Source: Pseudomonas kielensis (GTDB taxonomy: Bacteria; Pseudomonadota; Gammaproteobacteria; Pseudomonadales; Pseudomonadaceae). Taken from it: 64,000 bases of DNA. Below are positions 43,641-52,794 of this stretch, piece by piece (within the stretch, counting starts at the first letter, position 1; each line of letters starts with the position of its first letter). The position numbers and the translations under genes are program-made. Where the stretch lies: NCBI RefSeq assembly GCF_014236655.1, contig NZ_JACMYG010000025.1:24319-88318 (forward strand). Reading direction: 5' to 3'. Below the pieces are notes generated by a model. The model searched no databases. It saw nothing but the letters and a program-made list of their open reading frames with translations, and was not told the origin of the DNA.

Positions 43641-44129
43641 TCAAGCGGCTTTGAGCGGCACCCAGATCTCCAGCACTCCATCCCCGGTTTGCGGGTCGAA
43701 GTCGGCGCTGTAGCGCTCGAACTCGGGGGCATCCGCGGCCTCGCGGCCTGAGGCCGGCAACCAGCTTTTCCAGATGTACGCGAAGGTTTGCGCCAGGCTG
43801 TCCAGGCCACCTTGATGGGTGAACACCGCATACTGCTGGGGCTGGATTTCCACCCAGCGATAGGACTCGGGCAGGTCGTCGAGCTTGCTGATTTCGACCC
43901 CGGCGACGTACTCGAAGCCCCCCTTGCCATCCGGGTTGCAACACACGCCGTAGGTCAAGTCGCCCTTCTGCCCCGGCACCTTGCCGATGTGCGGAATGAA
44001 ACGGTCCCAGAGCTTGGGGATGCCTTCGGTGGCGTCCACGGAAAATCGTCCGCCCAGTCCGGCGATCAGCATAAAATGCCCCGTTTCGAAGCGCGGCTGC
44101 GCTGCTGCCTGCTGTTTTGGCTGATTCAC
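43641..44129 (-). CDS. GyrI-like (AraC effector-binding fold) protein
   Basis: 162 residues with a GyrI-like small-molecule-binding domain without a DNA-binding part (FMLIAGLGGRFS; YAVFTHQGGLDSLAQTFAYIWKSWLP). GTG start at 44129, preceded by an unusually complete ribosome site, AGGAGGTGA, which settles the start. Single-gene unit. Such proteins bind or detoxify hydrophobic compounds. Confidence 0.88.
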   Translation of the reverse strand: MNQPKQQAAAQPRFETGHFMLIAGLGGRFSVDATEGIPKLWDRFIPHIGKVPGQKGDLTYGVCCNPDGKGGFEYVAGVEISKLDDLPESYRWVEIQPQQYAVFTHQGGLDSLAQTFAYIWKSWLPASGREAADAPEFERYSADFDPQTGDGVLEIWVPLKAA

Positions 44130-44196
44130 GAATCACCTCCTGCCACTGAGAATTGGGTTCGGCTGGGAGTATAGAAGCGAAACCCAATTCCCCCAG

Positions 44197-44859
44197 TCAC
44201 AGCCCAGGAAGTTCTGCCAGAGCGCCACCGCCGATAAACTCCTGATAACCCGATAGGATCACGTAGACCGCGAAATAGCAGAAGATCGCTGCAGATGCCA
44301 GGTAGCTATAGCGCAGCAGTTTATCACCCAGCAGTTTGCCGCCCTGGGTTGCTGCCAGGCAAAGGGCCAGGCACCAGAGCAGTCCGGCGCAAAAGAACCC
44401 GGCCAGGAACAACCCGGCACTGGCCAGGCTATTGCCGCCTGCACGGGCAATCAGGGTCCCGCCCACCGCGGCGAACCAGAGAATGGCACTGGGGGAGGAC
44501 ATCGCCAGGAAAATCCCGCGAAAGAACTCCCGACGATGGGAGCCGCCGCTGACCTCTGCCGTCTGCGCCAGCGCGGTGCTGTGGTAGATCGCCGAGTAGA
44601 TCATCTTCGCCGCGAAGTACAGCAACAAGACCGAACCGCCGACCCACAACACCCAGCGTACCGTCGAGTACTGCAGCAGCACTGTCATGCCGGCCAGCGC
44701 CAGCACCGCGTAGACCAGGTCGCCGACACAGGTGCCCAGGCCAAGGGCAAACCCTTGGAAATAGCCGCGCTGCATGGCCAGGGTGATCATTGCAATGTTG
44801 GCCACGCCGATATCCAGGCACAGCGAAAGGCTCAGTAGAAAGCCGCTGGAGAACTCCAT
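44197..44859 (-). CDS. LysE-family amino-acid exporter
   Basis: Inner-membrane exporter of 220 residues with about six helices and the family pattern near the first helices (LSLCLDIGVANIAMITLAMQRG) and LAMSSPSAILWFAAVGG. The LysE/RhtB group exports amino acids or homoserine lactones. Divergent from alaC. Cargo unknown. Confidence 0.9.
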   Translation of the reverse strand: MEFSSGFLLSLSLCLDIGVANIAMITLAMQRGYFQGFALGLGTCVGDLVYAVLALAGMTVLLQYSTVRWVLWVGGSVLLLYFAAKMIYSAIYHSTALAQTAEVSGGSHRREFFRGIFLAMSSPSAILWFAAVGGTLIARAGGNSLASAGLFLAGFFCAGLLWCLALCLAATQGGKLLGDKLLRYSYLASAAIFCYFAVYVILSGYQEFIGGGALAELPGL

Positions 44860-45009
44860 TTTTTTATCCTGTTGCTGTCAGTGCCGGGGAAAAAAGTTGC
44901 TAGGTGCCTCTGGACAAGCGGCCATCGGCGCCCTTATCGTGCGCCCAGACCACCGCAGTGGTCAGCGTCGCTCGGACGGTTCCGGGCGCTCACGTTATCA
45001 GAGGCAACA

Positions 45010-46218
45010 ATGGCAGACCAAGGTTCGCCGCGCCGCTTTGCGCGCATAGATCGACTCCCCCCTTACGTATTCAATATCACTGCCGAGCTGAAGATGGCCG
45101 CCCGTCGTCGTGGCGAAGACATCATCGACTTGAGCATGGGCAACCCCGACGGCCCGACTCCGCCCCACATCGTCGACAAACTGGTCACCGTCGCCCAGCG
45201 CGAAGACACCCACGGCTACTCCACGTCCAAAGGCATTCCGCGCCTGCGCCGGGCCATTTCCCGCTGGTACAAGGATCGCTACGAGGTCGACATCGACCCG
45301 GAACACGAAGCCATCGTCACCATCGGTTCCAAGGAAGGCCTGGCGCACCTGATGCTCGCCACCCTGGACCAGGGCGACACCGTGCTGGTGCCCAATCCGA
45401 GCTACCCGATCCACATCTACGGTGCCGTGATTGCCGGTGCCCAGGTGCGTTCGGTGCCGCTGATTCCGGGCGTGGACTTCTTTGCGGAGCTGGAGCGGGC
45501 CATTCGTGGCTCAATCCCGAAACCGAAGATGATGATCCTCGGTTTCCCGTCCAACCCGACCGCGCAGTGCGTGGAGCTGGACTTCTTCGAGCGGGTGATC
45601 GCCCTCGCCAAGCAGTACGACGTCCTCGTCGTGCACGACCTGGCCTACGCCGACATCGTCTACGACGGCTGGAAAGCCCCGTCGATCATGCAGGTGCCGG
45701 GCGCCAAGGACATTGCCGTGGAGTTTTTCACCCTGTCCAAGAGCTACAACATGGCCGGCTGGCGGATCGGCTTCATGGTCGGCAACCCGGAACTGGTCAA
45801 CGCGCTGGCGCGGATCAAGAGCTACCACGACTACGGCACCTTCACCCCGCTGCAAGTGGCTGCTATCGCTGCACTGGAAGGCGACCAGCAGTGCGTCAAG
45901 GACATCGCCGAGCAATACCGGCAACGCCGCAACGTGCTGGTCAAGGGCCTGCATGAACTGGGCTGGATGGTCGAGAACCCGAAAGCCTCGATGTATGTCT
46001 GGGCCAAGATCCCCGAAGCCTATGCCCACCTGGGCTCGCTGGAGTTCGCCAAGAAGCTGCTGGCCGAGGCCAAGGTGTGTGTGTCGCCCGGGGTGGGTTT
46101 TGGAGAGTACGGCGACGACCACGTGCGCTTCGCCCTGATCGAGAACCAGGACCGGATTCGCCAGGCGGTACGGGGGATTCGCGGGATGTTTCGCGCGGAT
46201 GGGTTAGTCACCAAGTAA
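45010..46218 (+). CDS. alaC: Glutamate-pyruvate aminotransferase AlaC
   Basis: PLP enzyme that makes alanine from pyruvate and glutamate. 402 residues of fold-type I, with the Schiff-base Lys in TLSKSYNMAGWRIGFM, and conserved GNPDGPTPPHI and FPSNPTAQ. The ATG at 45010 follows GAGGCAAC. The 46 extra upstream codons are not supported. Followed by a strong terminator. Confidence 0.95.
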   Translation: MADQGSPRRFARIDRLPPYVFNITAELKMAARRRGEDIIDLSMGNPDGPTPPHIVDKLVTVAQREDTHGYSTSKGIPRLRRAISRWYKDRYEVDIDPEHEAIVTIGSKEGLAHLMLATLDQGDTVLVPNPSYPIHIYGAVIAGAQVRSVPLIPGVDFFAELERAIRGSIPKPKMMILGFPSNPTAQCVELDFFERVIALAKQYDVLVVHDLAYADIVYDGWKAPSIMQVPGAKDIAVEFFTLSKSYNMAGWRIGFMVGNPELVNALARIKSYHDYGTFTPLQVAAIAALEGDQQCVKDIAEQYRQRRNVLVKGLHELGWMVENPKASMYVWAKIPEAYAHLGSLEFAKKLLAEAKVCVSPGVGFGEYGDDHVRFALIENQDRIRQAVRGIRGMFRADGLVTK

Positions 46219-46231
46219 AACGATCGCTCAC

Positions 46232-46259
46232 AAAAAAACCGCATCGCTGCGGTTTTTTT
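46232..46259. terminator. Bidirectional terminator between alaC and gntP
   Basis: Stem AAACCGCA / TGCGGTTT with a four-base loop. A-runs and T-runs on opposite sides allow it to act for both convergent genes. Confidence 0.88.
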
Positions 46260-46275
46260 GTGTCTGGCGAAACGC

Positions 46276-47628
46276 TTAGACGAACAGCGACAACAGCAGG
46301 ATAAAGCCCAGCGCTACGATGGACAGAATGGTCTCCATCGCGGTCCAGGTCTTGAAGGTTTCCGCCACGGTCATGTTGAAGTACTGCTTGACCAGCCAGA
46401 AGCCCGCGTCATTGACGTGGGACAGGATCAGCGAGCCAGCACCGGTGGCCAGCACCAGCAGCTCACGGTTGACCCCTGGAATCATCCCCACCACCGGCAC
46501 CACGATGCCCGCACCGGTAATGGTTGCGACAGTGGCCGAACCGGTGGCGATACGAATCACCGCCGCCACCAGCCACGCCAGCAGGATCGGCGAGATCTGG
46601 GCGCTCACGGCCATATGACCGATCACATCACCGACACCACTGGTCACCAGCATCTGCTTGAAGCCACCACCGGCACCGATGATCAGAATGATCGCGGCGG
46701 TCGGCGCGAGGCTGGCATCCAGCAGCTTGAGGATGCGCTTGGAGTCGATACCCTGGCGATGGCCGAAGGTGTACAGCGACAGCAGCAACGCCAACAGCAG
46801 CGCCGAGATCGGGTGACCGATCATGTCCATCCAGGTACGGAAGAAGTTGCCGTCCGGCAGGGCGACGTCGGCGAAGGTCTTGAGCAGCATCAGGAACACC
46901 GGCAACAGCACGGTGAACAGGGTGATGCTGAAGCTTGGCAGGCTGGCCGAATCCGGTTCGCGGGCCAGTTGATCCACCAGTTCCTGGTTAGGGTGACCGG
47001 GGATGTACTTGGCGATGAACGTACCGTAGATCGGACCGGCAATGATCGCCGTCGGCAGGGCCACGATCAGGCCGTACAGAATGGTTTTACCGATGTCGGC
47101 GCCAAATACCCCAATGGCCAGCAACGGCCCCGGGTGCGGCGGCACCAGGCCGTGCACCGCCGACAGACCGGCCAGCAGCGGGATACCGATCTTGATGATC
47201 GACACGCCTGTGCGCCGGGCCACGATGAACACCAGCGGGATCAGCAGCACGAAGCCGATTTCGAAGAACAGCGGGATGCCCACCAGGAAGGCGGCAAACA
47301 TCATTGCCCACTGCACCCGCTCTTTACCGAACGAGCGGATCAGGGTCTGGGCGATCTGGTCGGCCCCGCCCGATTCGGCCATCATTTTGCCGAGCATGGT
47401 GCCCAGCGCCAGGATGATGCCGACAAACCCCAGTACCCCGCCAAAGCCGTCCTGGAACGCCTTGATGATGGTGCCGATCGGCATGCCCGATGTCAGGCCG
47501 AGGAACGCCGCGGCGATGATCAGCGCAATGAAGGGGTGGAACTTGAACTTGGTGATCAGGACAATCAAGCCGATCACCGTGACCACTGCATCAAGCAGCA
47601 GGAACGAGTCGTGGGACATGCCGAACAT
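46276..47628 (-). CDS. Gluconate permease, GntP family
   Basis: 450 residues with about 12-14 membrane helices; the sequence FIALIIAAAFLGLTSGMPIGTI and HGLVPPHPGPLLA are typical of GntP/GntT gluconate:H+ symporters. Start at 47628 supported by AGGAG nine bases upstream. Second gene after gntK; a GntR operator copy at 47685-47699 precedes it, which gives it its own control point. Confidence 0.94.
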   Translation of the reverse strand: MFGMSHDSFLLLDAVVTVIGLIVLITKFKFHPFIALIIAAAFLGLTSGMPIGTIIKAFQDGFGGVLGFVGIILALGTMLGKMMAESGGADQIAQTLIRSFGKERVQWAMMFAAFLVGIPLFFEIGFVLLIPLVFIVARRTGVSIIKIGIPLLAGLSAVHGLVPPHPGPLLAIGVFGADIGKTILYGLIVALPTAIIAGPIYGTFIAKYIPGHPNQELVDQLAREPDSASLPSFSITLFTVLLPVFLMLLKTFADVALPDGNFFRTWMDMIGHPISALLLALLLSLYTFGHRQGIDSKRILKLLDASLAPTAAIILIIGAGGGFKQMLVTSGVGDVIGHMAVSAQISPILLAWLVAAVIRIATGSATVATITGAGIVVPVVGMIPGVNRELLVLATGAGSLILSHVNDAGFWLVKQYFNMTVAETFKTWTAMETILSIVALGFILLLSLFV

Positions 47629-47684
47629 TAGGGGTGACTCCTGGTTGTTGTTGTTATTGAAGCGGGTAATTCGAAAGCCATCAG

Positions 47685-47699
47685 GACAGCGCTACCTTT
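47685..47699 (-). promoter_or_regulatory. GntR operator, copy before the gluconate permease
   Basis: GACAGCGCTACCTTT; read on the minus strand it gives AAAGGTAGCGCTGTC. It contains AAG-N-TAGCGCT, the core of the Pseudomonas GntR site (AC-N-AAG-N-TAGCGCT). Located between gntK and the permease. Confidence 0.75.
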
Positions 47700-47710
47700 G
47701 AAAACAAAAC

Positions 47711-48244
47711 TCATGAGGCGAGCTTCAGGCCGTGCCCAAGCCACCAATGGTGGGCTTGCGCGGCCAATTGCTCGACGCTGTGGGTCGAAGCATCCAGCGC
47801 CAGGGTCAGCGCTTCCCCGACCGGGGACTCGAGCGTGGCGAACTGGCTGTCGATCAGGGTCGACGGCATGAAGTGGTCCGGACGATGGGACACCCGATCG
47901 GCGGCCACTTCCCGGGTCAGCTCCAGGAACACGAAACCCAGGCCCGGCAAGGCGCTACGCAAGCGCTCGCGATAACTGAGCTTGAGCGCCGAACAGGTCA
48001 GCACCGGGCGCTGGCCCGTGGCGTCCACGCGACGTAACTCGGCGCACAGGCTGTCGAGCCAGCCGGCACGGTCGTCGTCGTTCAAGGGAATGCCGGCACT
48101 CATCTTTTCGATGTTGGCCGCAGGATGAAAGCTGTCGCCTTCGATGCCGGTCGCGCCGCTGAGCTGGCACAAGGCCTCGCTGACGCTGGACTTGCCGCAG
48201 CCGGCCACGCCCATGATAACCAGGGCGGAGATTGGTTGACTCAT
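47711..48244 (-). CDS. gntK: Gluconokinase
   Basis: Phosphorylates gluconate to 6-phosphogluconate, feeding the Entner-Doudoroff pathway. 177 residues with P-loop GVAGCGKSS and the family motif EGDSFHP. Start at 48244; the 13 extra upstream codons would overlap the operator. Divergent from gntR, and the GntR operator at 48263-48277 lies 19 bases before the start. Confidence 0.95.
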   Translation of the reverse strand: MSQPISALVIMGVAGCGKSSVSEALCQLSGATGIEGDSFHPAANIEKMSAGIPLNDDDRAGWLDSLCAELRRVDATGQRPVLTCSALKLSYRERLRSALPGLGFVFLELTREVAADRVSHRPDHFMPSTLIDSQFATLESPVGEALTLALDASTHSVEQLAAQAHHWWLGHGLKLAS

Positions 48245-48262
48245 GTAACACCTCAGCGCGAA

Positions 48263-48277
48263 GACAGCGCTACCTTT
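48263..48277 (-). promoter_or_regulatory. GntR operator, copy before gntK
   Basis: GACAGCGCTACCTTT, identical over all 15 bases to the copy at 47685. It lies just before the gntK start, suited for repression. Confidence 0.8.
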
Positions 48278-48413
48278 GCTCATTGAGACTCTAGTGCAAA
48301 CGCAGCCATTGCCGACGTCTTCTTGTCATTTTTATGGGTTGCCGCACGTTCTTGCCCAACGCCGAATAGCAGGGATCAGGCAACCCCCGCTCATTCATTT
48401 GCAGCCGCATCGA

Positions 48414-48428
48414 GACAGCGCTACCTTA
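48414..48428 (-). promoter_or_regulatory. GntR operator, copy before gntR
   Basis: GACAGCGCTACCTTA; on the minus strand ACTAAGGTAGCGCT is a full match to AC-N-AAG-N-TAGCGCT. It lies 32 bases before the gntR start, indicating autoregulation. Confidence 0.8.
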
Positions 48429-48459
48429 GTGCCTTGAATTTTGTTTGGCAAGCCGCCCG

Positions 48460-49491
48460 ATGACCTCCATTAAAAACGATAAGAATCCCCGCACCACTGG
48501 TCGCCCTACCCTCAATGAAGTTGCCCGCCTGGCGGGGGTCAGCCCGATCACCGCGTCCCGCGCCTTGCGTGGGGTGAGTACGGTGGCCACCGAACTGGTG
48601 GAAAAGGTCCAGCATGCCGCCCTCGAACTCAATTATGTGGTCAACCCGGCCGCTCGTGCGCTGGCCTCGGCCCAGAGCCATTCGGTGGTGGTGCTGGTGC
48701 CGTCGCTGTCGAACCTGCTGTTTATCGACACCCTGGAAGCCATTCACCAGGTGCTGCGCCCCAAGGGCTTCGAAGTGCTGATCGGCAACTTCCACTACTC
48801 CCGTGACGAAGAAGAAAACCTGCTGCGCAACTACATGGCCTATCAGCCACGTGGTCTGCTGCTGACCGGCTTTGACCGCACCGAAAGTTCGCGGCGGATG
48901 ATCGAGGCCAGCAACATTCCCTGCGTGTACATGATGGAACTGGACAGCGCTGCCGGGGTGAACTGTGTCGGTTTCTCCCAACTCAGCGCCGGCGAAACGG
49001 CCGCTGAGCACTTGCTGTCCCGGGGCCGCAAGCGCCTGGCGTACATCGGTGCGCAACTGGATCAGCGCACCTTGCTGCGCGGTGAAGGGTTCCGTCGGGC
49101 CTTGCAGAAGGCCGGTCGCTACGACCCGGCCCTGGAAGTGCTGACCCCGCGCGCGTCATCCGTGGGCCTGGGCGGCGAGTTGTTCCTGCAACTGCTGGCG
49201 GCCCATCCGGAGGTCGACGGGATCTTTTTCGGCAACGACGACCTGGCCCAGGGCGCATTGCTCGAAGCCCTGCGCCATGGCATCCAGATTCCCCAGCAGG
49301 TGGCGATTCTCGGTTTCAACGACTTGCCGATGTCCGAGCACATGGTGCCGCGCTTGAGCAGCATCTATACCCCCCGCGAGGCCATTGGTCGGCGCGCGGC
49401 GGAACAGATGCTGACATTGATGGCGGGCAACAAGGTGGCGCGGCCGGTGGAAGACATGGGCTTTGAACTGAAAATCCGCGAAAGCAGCTGA
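48460..49491 (+). CDS. gntR: Gluconate repressor GntR, LacI family
   Basis: 343 residues, the Pseudomonas length. LacI-type helix-turn-helix (TLNEVARLAGVSPITASRALRG) with hinge helix (NPAARALASAQS), then a periplasmic-binding-protein-like effector domain (LLLTGFDRTES; GIFFGNDDLAQGAL). It represses gluconate genes until gluconate or 6-phosphogluconate binds. ATG at 48460; a TTG five codons upstream is less likely. Three operator copies lie in the module. Confidence 0.95.
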   Translation: MTSIKNDKNPRTTGRPTLNEVARLAGVSPITASRALRGVSTVATELVEKVQHAALELNYVVNPAARALASAQSHSVVVLVPSLSNLLFIDTLEAIHQVLRPKGFEVLIGNFHYSRDEEENLLRNYMAYQPRGLLLTGFDRTESSRRMIEASNIPCVYMMELDSAAGVNCVGFSQLSAGETAAEHLLSRGRKRLAYIGAQLDQRTLLRGEGFRRALQKAGRYDPALEVLTPRASSVGLGGELFLQLLAAHPEVDGIFFGNDDLAQGALLEALRHGIQIPQQVAILGFNDLPMSEHMVPRLSSIYTPREAIGRRAAEQMLTLMAGNKVARPVEDMGFELKIRESS

Positions 49492-49503
49492 TTCAGGCCG
49501 ACC

Positions 49504-50382
49504 TTACGTCGGCTGGCCGAGGAGATCGACCAGGGCCAATGCGCCCTTTTGCAGCGGCTGGCTCTTGAGCCATACCGCATGCACCGGCAACACCAGGCCG
49601 TTTTCGATGTTGCGGAAATTCAGCCGTTTCAAGCGCCCTGAATCCAGGCGCGCTTGCACCACCGACAGGGGGAAATTACCCCACCCCAACCCCGCCTCGA
49701 CCATCTCCAGTGCTGTTTCCAGGTTGTCGGTGCGCCAGCAGGATTCGGCCACCAGCGGCCGGGTCTCGCTGATCGGCAGATCGCGGCTGGCGACGACGAT
49801 CTGCCGCACGTGCACCAGGTCTTCGAGAAACAGATCCTGCCCCTGCAGCAACGGACTGTCCGCCGCCAGGGTGGCGATCACTCGCTCACTGCCGACGAAT
49901 TGAAAACGCTCCAGCACATTCATGCTCAGCCCGGCAAACGCCAGGCACAGGCTGACGCGCCCGCTGTGCAGCATCGCCAGCACGTCATCCTGCGGCGCCG
50001 TCAGCACTTCGATGTCGAGCAACGGGTGGTGCTCGGCAAGCACCTTGATCGCCGCCAGCAAGCGGCGCCGGTCGATATCCGCGACCACGCCAATCGACAG
50101 CTTGCTTTCCAGCCCCAGCGACAACTGCACCGCGTGCACCTGCAACTGTTTGAGCTGCTCGGCAATCAGCCGCGCATGGGGCACCAGTGAGTTGGCCATG
50201 GCAGTGGGTTGGGGTTCGCGGTGACTGCGGTCGAACAACGGATAACCGAGCTCCGCCTCCAGGTTGGCAATGCCCATGCTCACCGCCGAAGGCACCCTGC
50301 CCAGGGCTCGGGCAGCCGCGGAAAATGAGCCGCGCTCAATCACGGCAAGAAACAGTTCGATGCTGTCGCTGTTGAAATTCAC
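49504..50382 (-). CDS. LysR-family regulator, probable controller of PACE copy 2
   Basis: 292 residues: helix-turn-helix GSFSAAARALGRVPSAVSMGIANLE and a LysR substrate domain (LGWGNFPLSVVQARLDSG). The layout resembles the LysR protein at 38888-39742, and it too is divergent from a PACE transporter gene, with 120 bases between the starts. Confidence 0.92.
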   Translation of the reverse strand: MNFNSDSIELFLAVIERGSFSAAARALGRVPSAVSMGIANLEAELGYPLFDRSHREPQPTAMANSLVPHARLIAEQLKQLQVHAVQLSLGLESKLSIGVVADIDRRRLLAAIKVLAEHHPLLDIEVLTAPQDDVLAMLHSGRVSLCLAFAGLSMNVLERFQFVGSERVIATLAADSPLLQGQDLFLEDLVHVRQIVVASRDLPISETRPLVAESCWRTDNLETALEMVEAGLGWGNFPLSVVQARLDSGRLKRLNFRNIENGLVLPVHAVWLKSQPLQKGALALVDLLGQPT

Positions 50383-50502
50383 GGAATCAACCTATCAATA
50401 AAACTGAAAGCTACTGACTTTTTCTGTCACCTCCATTGAAGCTATCTTTCGCCGCCTGCGCCAGCCCCCCTGGCCATCAAGCACTGGAAACGAGGCAAAC
50501 TC

Positions 50503-50934
50503 ATGCAAGGCGTCAAACGCAAACTGGTCTACGTATCGCTCTACGAGGTGATCGGCATGACCTTCTCCGCCCTCGGCCTGGCCTTGCTGTCCGGCACCTC
50601 GCCAGGCAGCACCGGGCCGCTGGCGGTGATCATCACCAGCATCGCGGTGAGTTGGAATTTCATCTACACCTCGTTGTTCGAGCGCTGGGAGAGCCGCCAG
50701 GCATCACGCACCCGCACCGTCAAGCGACGCATCGCCCACGCTGTCGGGTTTCAACTGACGTTGATCGTGTTCCTGATCCCGTTGATTGCCTGGTGGATGC
50801 ACATCAGCCTGGTGCAGGCCTTCCTGCTGGACCTGGCGCTGATCCTCTTCATCCCCTGCTACACTTTTGCGTTCAACTGGCTGTTCGACCGCACCTTCGG
50901 TTTGCCAGCCTCGGCATTGCCCGACCCGGCCTGA
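50503..50934 (+). CDS. PACE-family efflux transporter, copy 2
   Basis: 143 residues, four helices in two tandem pairs (KLVYVSLYEVIGMTFSALGLALL and RIAHAVGFQLTLIVFLIPLIAWWM). It has the WN motif (SWNFIYTSLF) and the first-helix Glu (YEVIG). In the second repeat the first-copy FE becomes FQ, unlike copy 1 (FE in both). Likely exports biocides or diamines; divergent from its LysR regulator. Confidence 0.9.
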   Translation: MQGVKRKLVYVSLYEVIGMTFSALGLALLSGTSPGSTGPLAVIITSIAVSWNFIYTSLFERWESRQASRTRTVKRRIAHAVGFQLTLIVFLIPLIAWWMHISLVQAFLLDLALILFIPCYTFAFNWLFDRTFGLPASALPDPA

Positions 50935-50990
50935 AGCCAAAGGCGCGGACAAGGCTGCCGAACACGTGCGCAGCCTTCGCCTCCCACCCG

Positions 50991-52310
50991 TCAGTGCAAC
51001 TGCAGGGTTTCATTGAACTGACTGATGGCATCCACCACATGCCGTGACCCCTGCTGAATCTCCAGGATCACCTCGCCCGCCTCATTGGCCAACTCCACCC
51101 CCAGTCCGGTGCGGCTCAAACTCGACTGCATGCTCGAAACCGCGCTCAACGACAGGTCGTGGTTCTTGCGTACCACGTCGACAATTTCCAAGGTTGCCTT
51201 GCTCGTGCGCGCCGCAAGGCTGCGCACCTCGTCGGCCACCACGGCAAAACCGCGTCCATGCTCCCCGGCCCGCGCGGCCTCAATGGCGGCGTTGAGGGCC
51301 AGCAGGTTGGTCTGGTCGGCAATCCCGCGAATGGTCTGCACAATGGTGCCGATGATGTCGGACTGCTTGCTGACCGCATCGATGCTCAGCGCAGCCTGGT
51401 TCAGGTCCTGGGAGATCTGCTCGATGATCTGCACCGTCTGCTGCACCACCTGCGAGCCCTTCTGGGCACAGGCATCATTTTGCACCGAGGTCGAATGAGC
51501 GGCTTCGGCGGCCGATTGCAGGGTGGTCACCTGCTGGGTGATGTCGCTGGCAAACTTGACCACTTTGTACAGCCGGCCCTTGGCGTCGAAGATCGGGTTG
51601 TAGGAAGCTTCCAGGAATACGATACGCCCGAACTTGTCGACCCGTTCGAAGCGGTGGGAGTGATATTCGCCACGGTTGAGCGAGGCCCAGAATGCCTTGT
51701 AGCTCGCCGACTCGCTTTCCGCGCGGTGACAGAACAGGCTGTGATGCTGGCCCACCACTTCGCCCGCGGAGTAATGCATGGTCTGCAGGAAGTTGTCGTT
51801 GGCGCTGATGACCCTGCCGTCAGGGGAGAACTCGATCACCGCCATCGCCCGGCCCAGGGCGTTTACCAGGGCCTGGTTCTCATGTTCCTTGATGACCCGG
51901 GCGGTGATGTCCGTGGCCACCTTGATCACGCTGTGCACCTGCCGGTCGGCACCGATCACCGGCATGTAGCTGGCTTCGAGCCAGACCTCCTGGCCCTTCT
52001 TGTTCAGGCGCTGGAAGGTCCCACTGCTGGGTTCGCCGCGCTCCAGCTCACGCCAGAAGCGTTGGTACTCCTCGCTCTTGGCGTAATCGCCTTCGCAAAA
52101 GATCCGATGGTGCTTGCCGCGTATTTCTTCAAGGGAGTACCCCACCGCCTTGCAGAAGTTTTCATTGGCATCGAGGATCACCCCGGCAGGGTCGAACTCG
52201 ATCATCGCCATCGAGCGACTGACCGCCGCCAGCTTGGCGTTGGCCTCGCTCAAGGCACAACTGAATCGTTGGATTTCGAGCAGGTCAGACTTGTGATGTA
52301 GGTTAAACAT
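50991..52310 (-). CDS. PAS-PAS-MCP chemoreceptor-like protein (BdlA-like)
   Basis: Soluble chemotaxis-type transducer of 439 residues with no membrane helix. Two PAS domains (about 25-140 and 145-260; both with the SPDGRVISANDNF / DPAGVILDANENF pattern) precede an MCP signalling hairpin (IRGIADQTNLLALNAAIEAA). The layout and length match BdlA, the biofilm-dispersion regulator of P. aeruginosa. Monocistronic, facing an empty upstream region. Confidence 0.88.
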   Translation of the reverse strand: MFNLHHKSDLLEIQRFSCALSEANAKLAAVSRSMAMIEFDPAGVILDANENFCKAVGYSLEEIRGKHHRIFCEGDYAKSEEYQRFWRELERGEPSSGTFQRLNKKGQEVWLEASYMPVIGADRQVHSVIKVATDITARVIKEHENQALVNALGRAMAVIEFSPDGRVISANDNFLQTMHYSAGEVVGQHHSLFCHRAESESASYKAFWASLNRGEYHSHRFERVDKFGRIVFLEASYNPIFDAKGRLYKVVKFASDITQQVTTLQSAAEAAHSTSVQNDACAQKGSQVVQQTVQIIEQISQDLNQAALSIDAVSKQSDIIGTIVQTIRGIADQTNLLALNAAIEAARAGEHGRGFAVVADEVRSLAARTSKATLEIVDVVRKNHDLSLSAVSSMQSSLSRTGLGVELANEAGEVILEIQQGSRHVVDAISQFNETLQLH

Positions 52311-52683
52311 GGTCGTATCACCCTAAGCGCGGTCTTTTGATAGATGAAAGTACTTCGGTCTTTCAACGGATCCACCACAACGTTCCATGGAACAGGTACA
52401 CGCCTCCCTCCAGCGCAAGGACAGATAAGGTGATAAATGAGGTTTAATCGCAGAGTCCGCCGGGTAACGTTCTAGTCCGGACATCCTTGATCAGGAATAT
52501 CAGTGCTGAGCATAGACAGGCTCTGCACGGATGCAAGGCCATTAATAAGCCACCACTGAGGACAAAATCGGTTCAGCACACGCCAGGCACTCGGATCAAT
52601 GCAGGACACTCTGGCAGCGAGGGGTGACGGGCGTAGAACTGGATACGGAGCCCGATTGCCGGGCTCCGTCGAGAAGGGTCTGA
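52311..52683. other. Gene-free stretch between bdlA-like gene and a small basic gene
   Basis: 373 bases. A perfect 12-base palindrome GTTCCATGGAAC lies at 52382-52393 and a short inverted repeat TGAAAG / CTTTCA at 52345-52365, both in the promoter region of the bdlA-like gene. No credible ORF or RNA gene was seen. Confidence 0.55.
52645..52669 (-). terminator. Possible terminator hairpin after the small basic gene
   Basis: Perfect 9-bp stem ACGGAGCCC / GGGCTCCGT, 15 bases past the 3' end of the 36-residue gene. No T-run follows, so termination efficiency is uncertain. Confidence 0.4.
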
Positions 52684-52794
52684 CTAGTGGCCGAATATGC
52701 CAACCTTCTTGGCTTTCTTGTCGGCGCGTTTTTCATCGGCGCTTTTTGCCGGTTTTTTCTTCGCTGCTTTTTTTGAATCCATGCCTTTGGCCAT
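52684..52794 (-). CDS. Small Lys/Ala-rich protein (36 residues)
   Basis: 36 residues beginning MAKGMDSKKAAKKK, about one-third Lys, followed by an alternating Lys/Ala/Asp helix and ending KKVGIFGH. GGAG lies upstream of the ATG at 52794. Highly basic; it may bind nucleic acid, but I do not recognise a function. Divergent from a GNAT gene. Below the usual length cut-off for gene callers. Confidence 0.6.
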   Translation of the reverse strand: MAKGMDSKKAAKKKPAKSADEKRADKKAKKVGIFGH

